Assembly: GCF_002367995.1 (NCBI RefSeq)
Contig: NZ_AP018207.1
Location: 5,964,646 to 6,028,645 of the forward strand
Length of the DNA: 64,000 nucleotides
DNA from: Calothrix brevissima NIES-22
GTDB taxonomy: Bacteria > Cyanobacteriota > Cyanobacteriia > Cyanobacteriales > Nostocaceae
Direction of reading: 5' to 3'
Below are positions 1-9,263 of the stretch, piece after piece. Made by a program: the position numbers and the translations under genes. The notes under the pieces are model-generated. The model was not told the DNA's origin, did no database searches, and saw nothing but the letters and a program-made list of their open reading frames with translations. Numbering within the stretch: position 1 is the first letter of the stretch; each line of letters starts with the position of its first letter.

Positions 1-1772
1 CCGCCCGTACTCGTGCTGAAAATGGTGGGAATGTAATTGTCAATGCTGAGAAAATTACTTTAAATAACTCCACGATAGGCACTGTAACTAGAAGTACAGT
101 TGGGGGAAATGCTGGCAATGTGGAGATTAATAGCAAAACCTTTGTCGCTACTAATGGGGGTCAGGTATTCTCCCAAACCACAGGTTTAGGCAATGCAGGT
201 AATGTTACCGTAAATGTGGCAGATGCGATCGCTCTTACCGGCACTTTAGATGGGGTTTTTAGCGGTTTTAGTAGCGTTGTTTCCTCTTCTGGTCAAGGGA
301 ATGGCGGTATTATTAAAATTACAACTGGCTCCCTATCTTTGCAAGAGGGCGCGCAAATTAAAGCTAGCACTGAAGGAATTGGGAATGCAGGCAAAATCGA
401 GATAGAAGCCGCTAAATCTGTGATTGTTGATGGTGCAGTTTTATATTTACCCCCTGGTTTGTCCGAACTAAAGGTACTTCCTAGCGCGATTCTCAGCGAA
501 GTCTTACCCGGTTCCCAAGGTAATGCTAACAATATTGCCATTAAAACTGGTCAACTGACAGTGAAAAATGGCGCTTTTATTAGTTCTAGTACTAATGCTG
601 TCGGTAATGCAGGTAATATTTCTATCAATGCTAGTGAATCAGTAAGTTTTGATGGCGATCCTGGAGAACTCTTTGACCCTAGCGGTGCTTTTGTCGGTAC
701 ATTAGAAAGAGCAACGGGAGAAGCGGGAAAGCTGGAAATTATTACACCATCTTTATCTGTTACCAATGGCGCGCAGTTAGAAGCCTTAACCTCCAGTGCT
801 GGAAAAGCAGGCGATATCACAGTCATCGCTAAAGATAAAATTTTACTCTCAGGTGCCAATACAGGTCTATTTTCTAATACTACTCCGGGTTCTACTGGTA
901 ATGGCGGTAACATTTTCATCGATCCCGAACTTGTGGAAATTAAAGATGGTGCAGCCATTTCTGTTAATAGCCAAGGTACAGGAACTGGCGGCGATATTGA
1001 GATTCGCGCTAATAAATTAATTCTTGACAATCAAGCAGTAATTTCTGGAGAAACAGCCAGTACTAACGGCGGGAATATTAGCCTGAGGTTAGCAGATTTA
1101 TTATTGTTACGTCGTGAAAGCCAGATTTCCACCACTGCGGGAAATGCGGGTGCAGGTGGTGACGGCGGTAACATTACCATCGATACCAATTTTATCGTCA
1201 CTGTACCTGCTGAAAACAGCGATATTACAGCTAACGCTTTCTTCGGTCGTGGTGGTAATGTCAAGATTACAGCTACTAGCTTATTTGGGACTGGGTTTCA
1301 ACCACAGCCTACCTCTCAAAGTGATATTACAGCCAGTTCAATTTTCGGTGTTTCGGGAACCGTATCGATTAACAATCCAGAAATCGATCCGAGTTCGGGG
1401 TTGGTAGCCTTAGCAGATAAACCCACCGATCCGAGCGATCGCATAGTTGCTAGTTGTACCGCAACTGAGAATAATTCCTTTATCATCACCGGCACAGGTG
1501 GTTTACCCGCAGATCCAGCAACAACCGCTCGCGGTCAAACTTTTTTGTCAGATATGCGAGATTTTACCACTACAGAGAGCCGCAATCAAGCAACTAATTC
1601 CTGGCCGCAAATTAGACAATTCATTGTTGCTGCTAACAGTTGGAGAATTAACGCCCAAGGAGAAGTAGAATTAGTTGCATCTTTACCTCAAGAAAGCTTT
1701 AATAAATTTCCTGACTGTAGTAATCTATCAAAATTACAAAACCAGCCAAACAGCTTAACTCATCCCCATTAA
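1..1772 (+). CDS. Filamentous-haemagglutinin-like beta-helix protein, 5' end outside window
   Basis: The frame is open from base 3 without a stop, so the true N-terminus lies left of the window and the GTG at 120 is internal. The visible ~590 residues are repeated short strands with GNAGN, GNGGN and GTGGD turns and are rich in Asn, Gly, Ser and Thr. This is the pattern of a right-handed parallel beta-helix passenger of secreted haemagglutinin-like proteins. The C-terminus carries a globular tail (IVASCTATENN, GTGGLPADP) known from cyanobacterial members of this family. In the family the N-terminal secretion domain is exported by a TpsB-type outer-membrane pore; neither is visible here. The CHAT gene follows after ~90 bp on the same strand, a common cyanobacterial pairing. 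Adhesive or surface role inferred. Confidence 0.85.
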   Translation, partial: ARTRAENGGNVIVNAEKITLNNSTIGTVTRSTVGGNAGNVEINSKTFVATNGGQVFSQTTGLGNAGNVTVNVADAIALTGTLDGVFSGFSSVVSSSGQGNGGIIKITTGSLSLQEGAQIKASTEGIGNAGKIEIEAAKSVIVDGAVLYLPPGLSELKVLPSAILSEVLPGSQGNANNIAIKTGQLTVKNGAFISSSTNAVGNAGNISINASESVSFDGDPGELFDPSGAFVGTLERATGEAGKLEIITPSLSVTNGAQLEALTSSAGKAGDITVIAKDKILLSGANTGLFSNTTPGSTGNGGNIFIDPELVEIKDGAAISVNSQGTGTGGDIEIRANKLILDNQAVISGETASTNGGNISLRLADLLLLRRESQISTTAGNAGAGGDGGNITIDTNFIVTVPAENSDITANAFFGRGGNVKITATSLFGTGFQPQPTSQSDITASSIFGVSGTVSINNPEIDPSSGLVALADKPTDPSDRIVASCTATENNSFIITGTGGLPADPATTARGQTFLSDMRDFTTTESRNQATNSWPQIRQFIVAANSWRINAQGEVELVASLPQESFNKFPDCSNLSKLQNQPNSLTHPH

Positions 1773-1861
1773 TGACTCGATATGCTCAAAATTGCCCAAC
1801 ATGAAAAATTTTGGCTGCAACCTGAGTTCAGCGCTTTGTGTATTTATTTAAATTAAATATA

Positions 1862-4489
1862 ATGAATAATCAAACAATTCTCAAACTAGCCAAAATCTTA
1901 TTTTCAAAATTTTCCTCAAACAGGAAAAATCGGCGGAGATTATATATATTTTTAATTAGCTTAATCTTAACTATATTATTCATCAATAAAAATATTTATG
2001 CTATTGCTAATTCTTCTACCTTGCCCAATTCATCACCGCTAATTCAACAACTATCTAGTAATTCAGATCTATTGACAGAGGGCAAGAATTACTATCAAAA
2101 TGGACAATATCAAGCAGCAGCTAAAACCTGGGAAGAAGCTTTAAAATATTACCAGGATAAACAAGAAATAGTCAAGCAAATTCAAGCACTAAATTACCTA
2201 GCATTAGTCTATGAAAATTTAGGCAATATCCCCCAAGGTAACAAAAAAATTAACGAAAGTATTAATTTAATTAAGCAATTTAAAGCCGCAGATACGCAGA
2301 CTAGTTTGCTGTTAGCTCAAGCATTAAATACCCAAGGTTCTCTGCAAATACTGCAAGGTGAAACAGAAACTGCTATAGATACTTGGAAGCAAGCCGCAGT
2401 AATTTACGAGCGAGCAGGAGATAACACCGGTAAACTCATCAGTCAAATTAATCAAACCCAAGGTTTGCAAATATTAGGACAATATCGCCGTTCAAAAACC
2501 TTGTTAGAAAAACTAGTAGTAGAAATGCAAAATCAACCTGATAGCTTGTTAAAAGCCCAAGGATTGAGAAGTTTAGGGATAGCGCTACAAACTACAGGTG
2601 ACTTTCAGCAATCGCAAACAGTACTAGAGAAAAGTTTAGCAATTAGTCAAAAATTGAACTCTCCTACTGATATAAGTGCAGTTATTTTCAGTTTAGGTAA
2701 TGTTGCTAAAGATTTAAAAAACTATGATGTTGCGTTAAGTAAATACCAAGAAGCAATTAATTTATCTCCAGAACCACAAATTAAATTAGAAGCCCAATTA
2801 AATCAATTGAGCTTGTTAGTAAAATTGCAACAATGGGAAGCTACAGAAGCGCTAATTCCAGCAATTGAAACTAACCTCGCCTTACTTTCTCCTAGTCGTC
2901 CGGCTATTTATGCCAAGATAAACTTTGCAGAAAGTCTCATGCAAAAACAGAGTAAGCAGACAAATTCCCGGAACGATTCTGCCAAAATTGCTAAATTATT
3001 AGCAAAAACTAGCCAACAAGCGCAGGAAATTAAAGATTCTAGAGCCGAGGTTTATTCTCTGCAACAACTAGGTAAACTTTACCAACAAAACGGTCAGTTA
3101 AAAGAGGCGATAAAACTAACTACACAAGCACAAATATTAGCGCAAGCAATCAATGCATCTGATTTGCTGGCGCGGACTACGGCACAATCAGGGAAAATTG
3201 CTAAAGAACAAGGAGATATTGAAAGTGCGATCGCAGCTTATGAAATCGCCTTTAATAACTTACAATCCCTGCGCAGCGATTTAATTGCGATTAATCCCGA
3301 TGTCCAGTTTGACTTTAAAGAAAGTATTGAACCAATCTATCGCGATTATGTGAGTTTGTTATTACAACCAGGAGACAATCAAAAAAACCTCAAACAAGCG
3401 CGTCAGGTAATCGAAGCTCTACAATTAGCAGAATTAGATAATTATTTTAAAGATGCTTGTGTCGATACCTATCCTGTAGCTATCGATCAAATCGATGTGC
3501 AAGCTGCTGTGATTTACCCGATTATTTTAAGCGATCGCATAGAAGTTATCCTTTCTCTTCCCAATCAACCTCTGCATCACTACAGCACTAAAATTCCCAA
3601 AGCACAAGTAGAAGCTAACCTCAAACGCCTTTATTCTTATATGTCCCGTGGTTATATCAGGGAAGAAAGTTTTCGCCTCTCACAACGAGTTTATAAATGG
3701 TTGATAGCACCCGCAGAGGAAAAACTCAACAACAGTAAAGTGACAACCTTAGTTTTTGTCTTAGATGGTTTATTGCGCAACATTCCCATGCCAGCGCTAC
3801 ACGATGGCAAACAATATGTAGTAGAAAAATATAATGTGGCACTGAGTCCGGGATTACAGTTATTTCCCCAAGGACTAAAACGGCAAAAATTAGGTGTGTT
3901 AGCTGCGGGATTAACCGAAGCACGCCAAGGATTTAGTTCTTTACCTGCTGTGACAGAAGAAATTCAGGAAGTAAGGACAAAAATTAAGACCAAGGTATTG
4001 CTAAATCAAGAATTTACTCGCGATAGCTTGAAAAAGTACCTCGATACTCAACCATTCCCCATAGTTCACCTCGCGACTCACGGTCAATTTAGTTCCGATC
4101 CCAACGATACTTTTTTACTGACATGGAGCGATCGCATTTCTATTTTAGATTTCGATCGCTTATTCCAATCCCGAAGGTTAGGACTTCAGCAACCAATCGA
4201 ATTATTAGTTCTCAGTGCTTGTCAAACCGCATCTGGTGATAATCGCGCTACCTTAGGTTTAGCTGGGTTTGCTTTGCGTTCTGGAGCTAAAAGTACCATC
4301 GCTAGCTTATGGTCGGTAAATGACGAATCTACCGCCAACTTAATGAAAGAATTTTATCAGCAATTGAATAACCCGAACCTCACTAAAGCTGAGGCATTAC
4401 GACAAGCACAACTGAAAATCATGGCCGATCCTTTATACCAGCATCCCTATTTTTGGGCGGCGTTTGTGCTTGTTGGTAACTGGTTATAA
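1862..4489 (+). CDS. Exported TPR-CHAT domain protein
   Basis: About 875 residues. The frame is open from a GTG at 1838, but the ATG at 1862 is preferred; neither has a clear Shine-Dalgarno. A basic stretch (NRKNRRR) followed by ~20 hydrophobic residues forms a signal anchor or signal peptide. Next comes a long helical TPR array (for example GKNYYQNGQYQAAAKTWEEA) over roughly residues 55-480. The last ~300 residues are a CHAT peptidase-like domain with the dyad motifs HLATHG (His about residue 738) and LSACQTA (Cys about 787), ending in the family-typical HPYFWAAFVLVGNW. CHAT is a caspase-like fold; both catalytic residues are present, so an active cysteine peptidase is plausible. The adjacent haemagglutinin-like gene suggests a functional link at the cell surface; the substrate is unknown. 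Confidence 0.85.
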   Translation: MNNQTILKLAKILFSKFSSNRKNRRRLYIFLISLILTILFINKNIYAIANSSTLPNSSPLIQQLSSNSDLLTEGKNYYQNGQYQAAAKTWEEALKYYQDKQEIVKQIQALNYLALVYENLGNIPQGNKKINESINLIKQFKAADTQTSLLLAQALNTQGSLQILQGETETAIDTWKQAAVIYERAGDNTGKLISQINQTQGLQILGQYRRSKTLLEKLVVEMQNQPDSLLKAQGLRSLGIALQTTGDFQQSQTVLEKSLAISQKLNSPTDISAVIFSLGNVAKDLKNYDVALSKYQEAINLSPEPQIKLEAQLNQLSLLVKLQQWEATEALIPAIETNLALLSPSRPAIYAKINFAESLMQKQSKQTNSRNDSAKIAKLLAKTSQQAQEIKDSRAEVYSLQQLGKLYQQNGQLKEAIKLTTQAQILAQAINASDLLARTTAQSGKIAKEQGDIESAIAAYEIAFNNLQSLRSDLIAINPDVQFDFKESIEPIYRDYVSLLLQPGDNQKNLKQARQVIEALQLAELDNYFKDACVDTYPVAIDQIDVQAAVIYPIILSDRIEVILSLPNQPLHHYSTKIPKAQVEANLKRLYSYMSRGYIREESFRLSQRVYKWLIAPAEEKLNNSKVTTLVFVLDGLLRNIPMPALHDGKQYVVEKYNVALSPGLQLFPQGLKRQKLGVLAAGLTEARQGFSSLPAVTEEIQEVRTKIKTKVLLNQEFTRDSLKKYLDTQPFPIVHLATHGQFSSDPNDTFLLTWSDRISILDFDRLFQSRRLGLQQPIELLVLSACQTASGDNRATLGLAGFALRSGAKSTIASLWSVNDESTANLMKEFYQQLNNPNLTKAEALRQAQLKIMADPLYQHPYFWAAFVLVGNWL

Positions 4490-4968
4490 GCGAACTCAGG
4501 CTGAAACCCTTACTGAGTCAAGATTATAGCTAAAATATCCAGTGTTAATCTTTACTTTATGAGTACTTGTACTTGATAAAGGAAGTATAAAAGATGATAA
4601 ACTTATGTAAAGAATCCATGAAGTTTTCAGGCTGCTATACCTAAAATAAAACTTAATATTGTGCAGGCTACCTGATACAAACAATTTTAGGCATGTCCTA
4701 AACAACTGAAGCTATTCGATTTTAATTACCTGTATCCAAAGAAGCAGGTAAGTTTTTTCTGGCAATTCCGACTAGAAACTTCCTAGCTAGCTTTGTCTAA
4801 CGGCAAATAGACTTGATTTTTCATTATCCATAAATTCAGGGTCATCTAACTAAAGCTGGGGGGCTGAGTTTTCTCCTTCCCCCTTGAATAGGCTGGCGAT
4901 CGCAAAATATCAAGCAAAATATAACTTTTGTCTCGCCACTGCTACTGTTCTTTAGAGATTTGTTTTTT
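4490..4968. other. Intergenic region, no gene seen
   Basis: No convincing reading frame. It holds an inverted repeat with a T-run at 4726-4757 and one HIP1 octamer near 4896. The promoter of the downstream glycosidase should lie here, but I see no clear motif. Confidence 0.6.
4726..4757 (+). terminator. Weak intrinsic-terminator-like hairpin
   Basis: Arms TTACCTG (4726-4732) and CAGGTAA (4745-4751) with a 12-nt loop are followed by G and six T. It lies 236 bp after the CHAT stop, so it could end that transcript or be chance. Confidence 0.35.
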
Positions 4969-6420
4969 ATGTTCCTGAATGTTTCGTTTTTTCGTCGTTT
5001 CCTACCTTTGTGTCTCGGCAGTTTTCTGTTGATTATAGTTAGCCAACCCGCCTTCAGTGAAGAGGTTGGTATCTCTGTAAATTGGAGTCAACAGCTAACT
5101 AATCCAATTACCTCACAGCCTTTAGTGTCAACGCCTTTGCACTTCGGACTCAACTCTTATCAGGGAAATATCCCAGGAATAGCTAACTTAGGCGGTAATA
5201 CCAACTATCGTAATGGTGTAAATGCCATGCGTCCTGGTTTAATCAGATACCATTACGCAGGCCAGATGAAAGACTCCAGCACAGATAAGCGTGGCTGGGT
5301 AAAGAATCCAAACTCAGGCAACTTTTCTTGGGATGTAGAAAAGATAACTGCGGCGATGAATGGAGCTTATCCGTACAGCCCAACAATTATGATGAACCTT
5401 GCCAACTTTCCTGCTTACTTAACCGATAGTAGTGGGGCGCTGAAACCCTCTGAATACAAGCGATACGGACAGTTTTGTGCAGAATTAGTGAGGATTTTAA
5501 ATATCCAGCTGCAAAAAAAGATTAAATATTGGGAGGTAACCAACGAGCTAGATTCTAAACCCTACTACCGCAATAACATGGCAGAGGTAGGGAAGATATT
5601 TGCGATCGCGGCGCGAGAAATGCGCAAAGTCGATCCCACAATCAAAATCGGCGGGCCAGCCTTCGCCCAATCTTATACCCCAGCGAGAATTGAGGCTTTT
5701 GTCTCAACAGCATTGCCCGAATTAGACTTTATTTCGTATCATACCTATTCCACGGGTTCCAAGACCGATAACACCTCCGGCCCCTGGAACTCCGCTCAAC
5801 AAAGTGTAGGCGCTGCGACAAACTATATGTACAAAAGCGTCAAAAAGTTTACTGCCAAACCAATCGAATATTTCCATAACGAGTACAACATCAGTTGGTC
5901 TCCGCCAGATCAGCGCATGACTAACCATGTAAGTGCCATATTTGATGCCTTAGCAGCACGTTCTATTCTCTATGCAGGCGCAACCGGAGCAACTGCTTGG
6001 AATGAGGCTGATGGCTGGTATGGTAAACTTGGCGCTGCTCCCTCTTTCCCCAGACGCCCTGCATCCTGGGTGTTTGAGTATTTAAATCAAGGCTTTTACG
6101 GTAAAGTCCTAGAGTCAACAAGTACCAACAGCTCTACTTTGATACCTTTAGCAGTGTTGGGCGAATCTGGCGGTCAAAAGTCCTTATCCTTGATGTTAGT
6201 CAACAGATCCAGTGTGAATGTTTCCACACGTTTGAAGATGATTGCACCCCAAAGTTGGGCATTACCTGGAGCCTCTGGGCAAAAAATCCAACTGTACAAA
6301 GTCAACCAAAATGGTAGCAGTTCCTTAGCTAGTTCAACTTTGCCATCCACAATTATTCGCGGACAGGCTTTTGCGGTTGAACCTAATAGTATTTTGTTTT
6401 TAACCATCAAGCCTAATTAA
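4969..6420 (+). CDS. Secreted clan GH-A-like glycoside hydrolase
   Basis: 483 residues from ATG 4969; an in-frame TTG at 4960 is less likely. The N-terminus is a signal peptide ending at PAFS-EE. The body fits a (beta/alpha)8 glycosidase of clan GH-A. The probable acid/base is Glu193 in VTNELD after strand 4. The probable nucleophile is Glu305 in HNEYN on strand 7. A small beta domain at the C-terminus would fit GH39/GH79-like enzymes, but I cannot fix the family. It is exported, so it probably acts on an extracellular or periplasmic polysaccharide. The neighbours are glycosyltransferases and a PIG-L deacetylase, which fits exopolysaccharide modification or turnover. It is convergent with the glycosyltransferase at 6487. 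Confidence 0.75.
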   Translation: MFLNVSFFRRFLPLCLGSFLLIIVSQPAFSEEVGISVNWSQQLTNPITSQPLVSTPLHFGLNSYQGNIPGIANLGGNTNYRNGVNAMRPGLIRYHYAGQMKDSSTDKRGWVKNPNSGNFSWDVEKITAAMNGAYPYSPTIMMNLANFPAYLTDSSGALKPSEYKRYGQFCAELVRILNIQLQKKIKYWEVTNELDSKPYYRNNMAEVGKIFAIAAREMRKVDPTIKIGGPAFAQSYTPARIEAFVSTALPELDFISYHTYSTGSKTDNTSGPWNSAQQSVGAATNYMYKSVKKFTAKPIEYFHNEYNISWSPPDQRMTNHVSAIFDALAARSILYAGATGATAWNEADGWYGKLGAAPSFPRRPASWVFEYLNQGFYGKVLESTSTNSSTLIPLAVLGESGGQKSLSLMLVNRSSVNVSTRLKMIAPQSWALPGASGQKIQLYKVNQNGSSSLASSTLPSTIIRGQAFAVEPNSILFLTIKPN

Positions 6421-6431
6421 TTACCAGGTAG

Positions 6432-6452
6432 GGGCATGGCATTGCCATGCCC
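6432..6452. terminator. Palindrome between convergent genes, likely bidirectional terminator or repeat
   Basis: Perfect arms GGGCATGGCA and TGCCATGCCC are separated by one T. It lies 12 bp after the glycosidase stop and 34 bp before the stop of the opposing glycosyltransferase. Imperfect relatives occur near 14882 and 34941, so it belongs to a dispersed hairpin family. Confidence 0.5.
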
Positions 6453-6486
6453 ATTTGTTATCTTCTTTTACCAAATTGCTATGAGT

Positions 6487-7596
6487 TTATTTACTAACTG
6501 CAAATTCCTCAGTTCTAAAAACATTAAACATACTGTATTTATTGATTAATTCCGCATAAATATTTAAGGTTTCCTCATTCACCCGCTTGACACTAAACCT
6601 TTCTATATTTTGTTTAGCTTGAGATTGCAACTTTTGTAATTGTTGCGGATCGCTGAGTAAATGTCCTAAAGCCTTAGCTAAAGTTTGACTATCTTTTGGC
6701 GGTACTAAAAGTCCAGCTTGTCCCCGATCCAAAGTTTCGGGAATTCCATCGACATCGCTAGCCACAATTGCACAACCTGCTTCTCTCGCCTCTGTCAGTA
6801 CTAATCCAAAGGATTCGCAGTGGGAAGCAAGCACAAAGATATCGCTAGCAAGCATATAGCGTTGGGGATCTGGTTGGAAGCCTTCAAAATGAATGCGTGT
6901 GCTAAAAGCTGTACTTTGCACTATTTCCTCAAACATAGCGCGATCGGGGCCATCCCCCACTAAATATAAATGTGCTTGGGGAAAGTCGGGAGCAATTTTG
7001 ACAAAGGCTTCTATTAACTCCACAATGCCTTTACGAGCGTACATTCCCGCTACAGTTGTAATAGCTGGACGACATAAAGGCATTGGTTCGTAATCTTTAA
7101 TATTGCAATGACGAGGACTATGTAATGTCCCGTTGGCAACTACTCGTAATTTATTCTGGGGTATACCACGTTTTACCATTGAATCGGCAACAGCATTACT
7201 TACAGCAATTACGCGATCGGCTAATCCCATCAATACAGCACTGCGCTGAAACTCATTATGTACGGTAGAAACTAAACTATAGTCACCACTATTTCTGAGA
7301 ACTCCGGCTAGCACAACCCCTGTCATCATGTGTGCATGGACAATATCTGGCTGAAATTCTTGAATAATTTCTCGATAACGCCAAGCAGCTTTCAGCATAT
7401 TTAATGGTGTTCTCGATTGATCGAGATGAAAATGTTTTACGCCATTTTCTGCAAATAACGCTTCGTATTCTCCCCCGGCTGATGCTACAGCTACAGAATG
7501 GCCATTTTGTGCCTGCAAACAAGCTAAATCTACTGCTACATTTACAATTCCATTGCCAATTTTTTGTACATGATTGGTAATATGTAGTATCCGCAT
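6487..7596 (-). CDS. GT4-like family glycosyltransferase
   Basis: 369 residues, the normal length for a GT-B fold. It starts MRILHITNHVQKIGNGIVN with the acceptor-side Rossmann domain and has DIVHAH near residue 85. The C-terminal nucleotide-sugar domain contains VLASHCESFGLVLTEAREAG, the E-x7-E signature of retaining GT4 enzymes, followed by GIPE. It has no signal peptide and no membrane segment, so it is a cytosolic or membrane-peripheral transferase using a nucleotide sugar. The acceptor is unknown. It lies 300 bp downstream of the PIG-L gene on the same strand; an intervening STRR array makes tight co-transcription uncertain. Confidence 0.85.
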   Translation of the reverse strand: MRILHITNHVQKIGNGIVNVAVDLACLQAQNGHSVAVASAGGEYEALFAENGVKHFHLDQSRTPLNMLKAAWRYREIIQEFQPDIVHAHMMTGVVLAGVLRNSGDYSLVSTVHNEFQRSAVLMGLADRVIAVSNAVADSMVKRGIPQNKLRVVANGTLHSPRHCNIKDYEPMPLCRPAITTVAGMYARKGIVELIEAFVKIAPDFPQAHLYLVGDGPDRAMFEEIVQSTAFSTRIHFEGFQPDPQRYMLASDIFVLASHCESFGLVLTEAREAGCAIVASDVDGIPETLDRGQAGLLVPPKDSQTLAKALGHLLSDPQQLQKLQSQAKQNIERFSVKRVNEETLNIYAELINKYSMFNVFRTEEFAVSK

Positions 7597-7751
7597 TTAA
7601 ATTTTCTCCACAGAAATTTTTATAGAAAATTGATGATTCAGCACCGCAAAGTAGCTCAGATATTAAGAACTATATAGTCCTCTGGACTGAGATTAATTCA
7701 ATTATCCTACCCACTTGTAGAGGGTAGGTTGTATTGTGAAAAATATCGGTT

Positions 7752-7807
7752 TTGATTGTTGATTGTTGACTGTTGATTGTTGACTGTTGACTGTTAACAG
7801 TCAACAA
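7752..7807. repeat. STRR array, heptamers TTGATTG/TTGACTG
   Basis: Tandem seven-base units fill the gap between the glycosyltransferase and the PIG-L gene. The end forms a perfect 20-bp palindrome at 7786-7805 centred on GTTAAC. The remainder of the 300-bp gap also has a small CCTACCC/GGGTAGG stem (7706-7728) and no gene. Confidence 0.8.
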
Positions 7808-7896
7808 CCCTTCATCTCAGATTTCTCTATATCCTAACCCTAAATAAACTTTAAGCCTGACAAATAACAATTGTATAGACAAGGGTTATCGCGTCT

Positions 7897-8673
7897 CTAA
7901 GACTTAAAAAATATTTCATGAGAACCTAAAAATCGCTGGATAAAACCAGGCGGTAGGCTAGAGATTTGCGAATAATAAGCAGCAATTGCGCGATTCTTTT
8001 TGTCTTGAACTGAGGCAATCGAAACATAGTAAGCGGCGGCTAGATCCTGCAATTTCAGCAGAATAAATAGCGGCGCTCTCCAGAATAACCAAATGGGGTA
8101 TTGTAGGAGTTCTACTGTAATTTCTGCTTGGGCGATCGCCTCTTTTACCAATTGATATGTGGCTTCATGATCTCGATGACAATCTTTACGATGAGGTACG
8201 TATACTTCCCCTGGCTGATAACGGTTTAAAAGTTCAGTTATCTGTTTAATTGTTTGCTGTCTTTCTTCATTGTCTAAATCTGGTAATTTTCCATCAGGTT
8301 TTTCTAAAAAGTAAATTTCCGATGGTTTTACTCCCAGAATTTCTAAGGCATTTACAGCTTCTTGCTTGCGAATTTGGACAATTTGATTTTGCTCATCCTC
8401 TGAATTATTACTACCCTGTCCATTAGTAATAAAAGTGACTATGACAGGGATTCCATGCTCTCGTTTCCAAGCGATCGTACCACCACAGCCAAAGGTTTCA
8501 TCATCTTGGTGAGGTGAAAACACCATTGCTGATTTTTGGCTGAATTTCAGAGGTTGACTTCCATTCTGGATAATCCAATAAAATAGTAGTCTAGAGTGTA
8601 AATATTGCAAATACTCCAGCCAGCTATGTGGAATGAATTTTTGGATTCGCTGTAAATGCATTTTTAAATTCAT
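7897..8673 (-). CDS. PIG-L (LmbE-like) family deacetylase
   Basis: 258 residues. The family zinc motif PHQDDE spans residues 54-59 (His55, Asp57, Asp58). The second metal motif HRDHEAT has His169. Together with FGCGG and the ITNGQG loop these define the PIG-L/LmbE fold, which removes N-acetyl groups from sugars such as GlcNAc on lipid or saccharide carriers. The N-terminal ~45 residues are a helical extension before the catalytic domain. There is no export signal, so it is cytosolic. Flanked by glycosyltransferases and a glycosidase, it most likely acts on an amino-sugar-containing glycan or glycolipid precursor; the substrate is inferred only from context. Confidence 0.85.
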   Translation of the reverse strand: MNLKMHLQRIQKFIPHSWLEYLQYLHSRLLFYWIIQNGSQPLKFSQKSAMVFSPHQDDETFGCGGTIAWKREHGIPVIVTFITNGQGSNNSEDEQNQIVQIRKQEAVNALEILGVKPSEIYFLEKPDGKLPDLDNEERQQTIKQITELLNRYQPGEVYVPHRKDCHRDHEATYQLVKEAIAQAEITVELLQYPIWLFWRAPLFILLKLQDLAAAYYVSIASVQDKKNRAIAAYYSQISSLPPGFIQRFLGSHEIFFKS

Positions 8674-9263
8674 AATTACTCACTTTAATAAGGCTCCAAC
8701 CACTGAGATATTTAGTTACCATATGCAGTTAATACTGACTCCAATTTCAGCAATTTCGATATATTCTTTTTTATTCAATATTGATACTGCTGTTATGACA
8801 TCATAATTTAATCGGCAAATATTGTCATCAAATATATTTGTGTTTTGTGTAAAAATCTTTAATTAATAACAAGTTAATAATAAAGTTTTAGTAAATGCAA
8901 TTATAAAAATAAATGGTTATCATAAATTAATGCTCAACTATATATTGAACATAAATAAAGCTTTTTTATAAAAAAGCAAGTATATATATTAAGCAAAGCA
9001 GAAATAATTAATTTCATACTAACAATTAAGTCATTCTATAACTTTTATTGATTGCCAGTATTCTATTTATTATAAATTTATTTAATCAGTATGTTCATCC
9101 AAATATATTAAACATACTGCATAATTTTTTTATGCTTAGATACGGATTTATAATTCAGTTAAATCTAATAATTATAGATGCATTTTATAAATCGGGGCAA
9201 TTAGATCCCCGACTTCTTAAAGAAGTCGGGGATCTAAAATTGCAGTATCTAATGTTGAGAGAA
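8674..9263. other. AT-rich intergenic region
   Basis: About 590 bp of very AT-rich DNA between two minus-strand genes. An open frame on the plus strand (9048-9275) has no ribosome site and is partly the translation of the palindrome at 9201, so I do not call it. The promoter of the PIG-L gene should be at the low-coordinate end. Confidence 0.6.
9201..9237. repeat. Perfect 18-bp inverted repeat, also a likely terminator
   Basis: Left arm 9201-9218 (TTAGATCCCCGACTTCTT) and right arm 9220-9237 are exact reverse complements with a single-base spacer. It sits 26 bp after the stop of the NHL gene (minus strand), where it could terminate transcription. A sister copy with changed bases but the same architecture is at 55598-55630. 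Confidence 0.75.

Noticed and set aside
4496-4705. Minus-strand open frame of 69 codons
   Set aside because: No ribosome site, no protein character, lies in the 3' flank of the CHAT gene.
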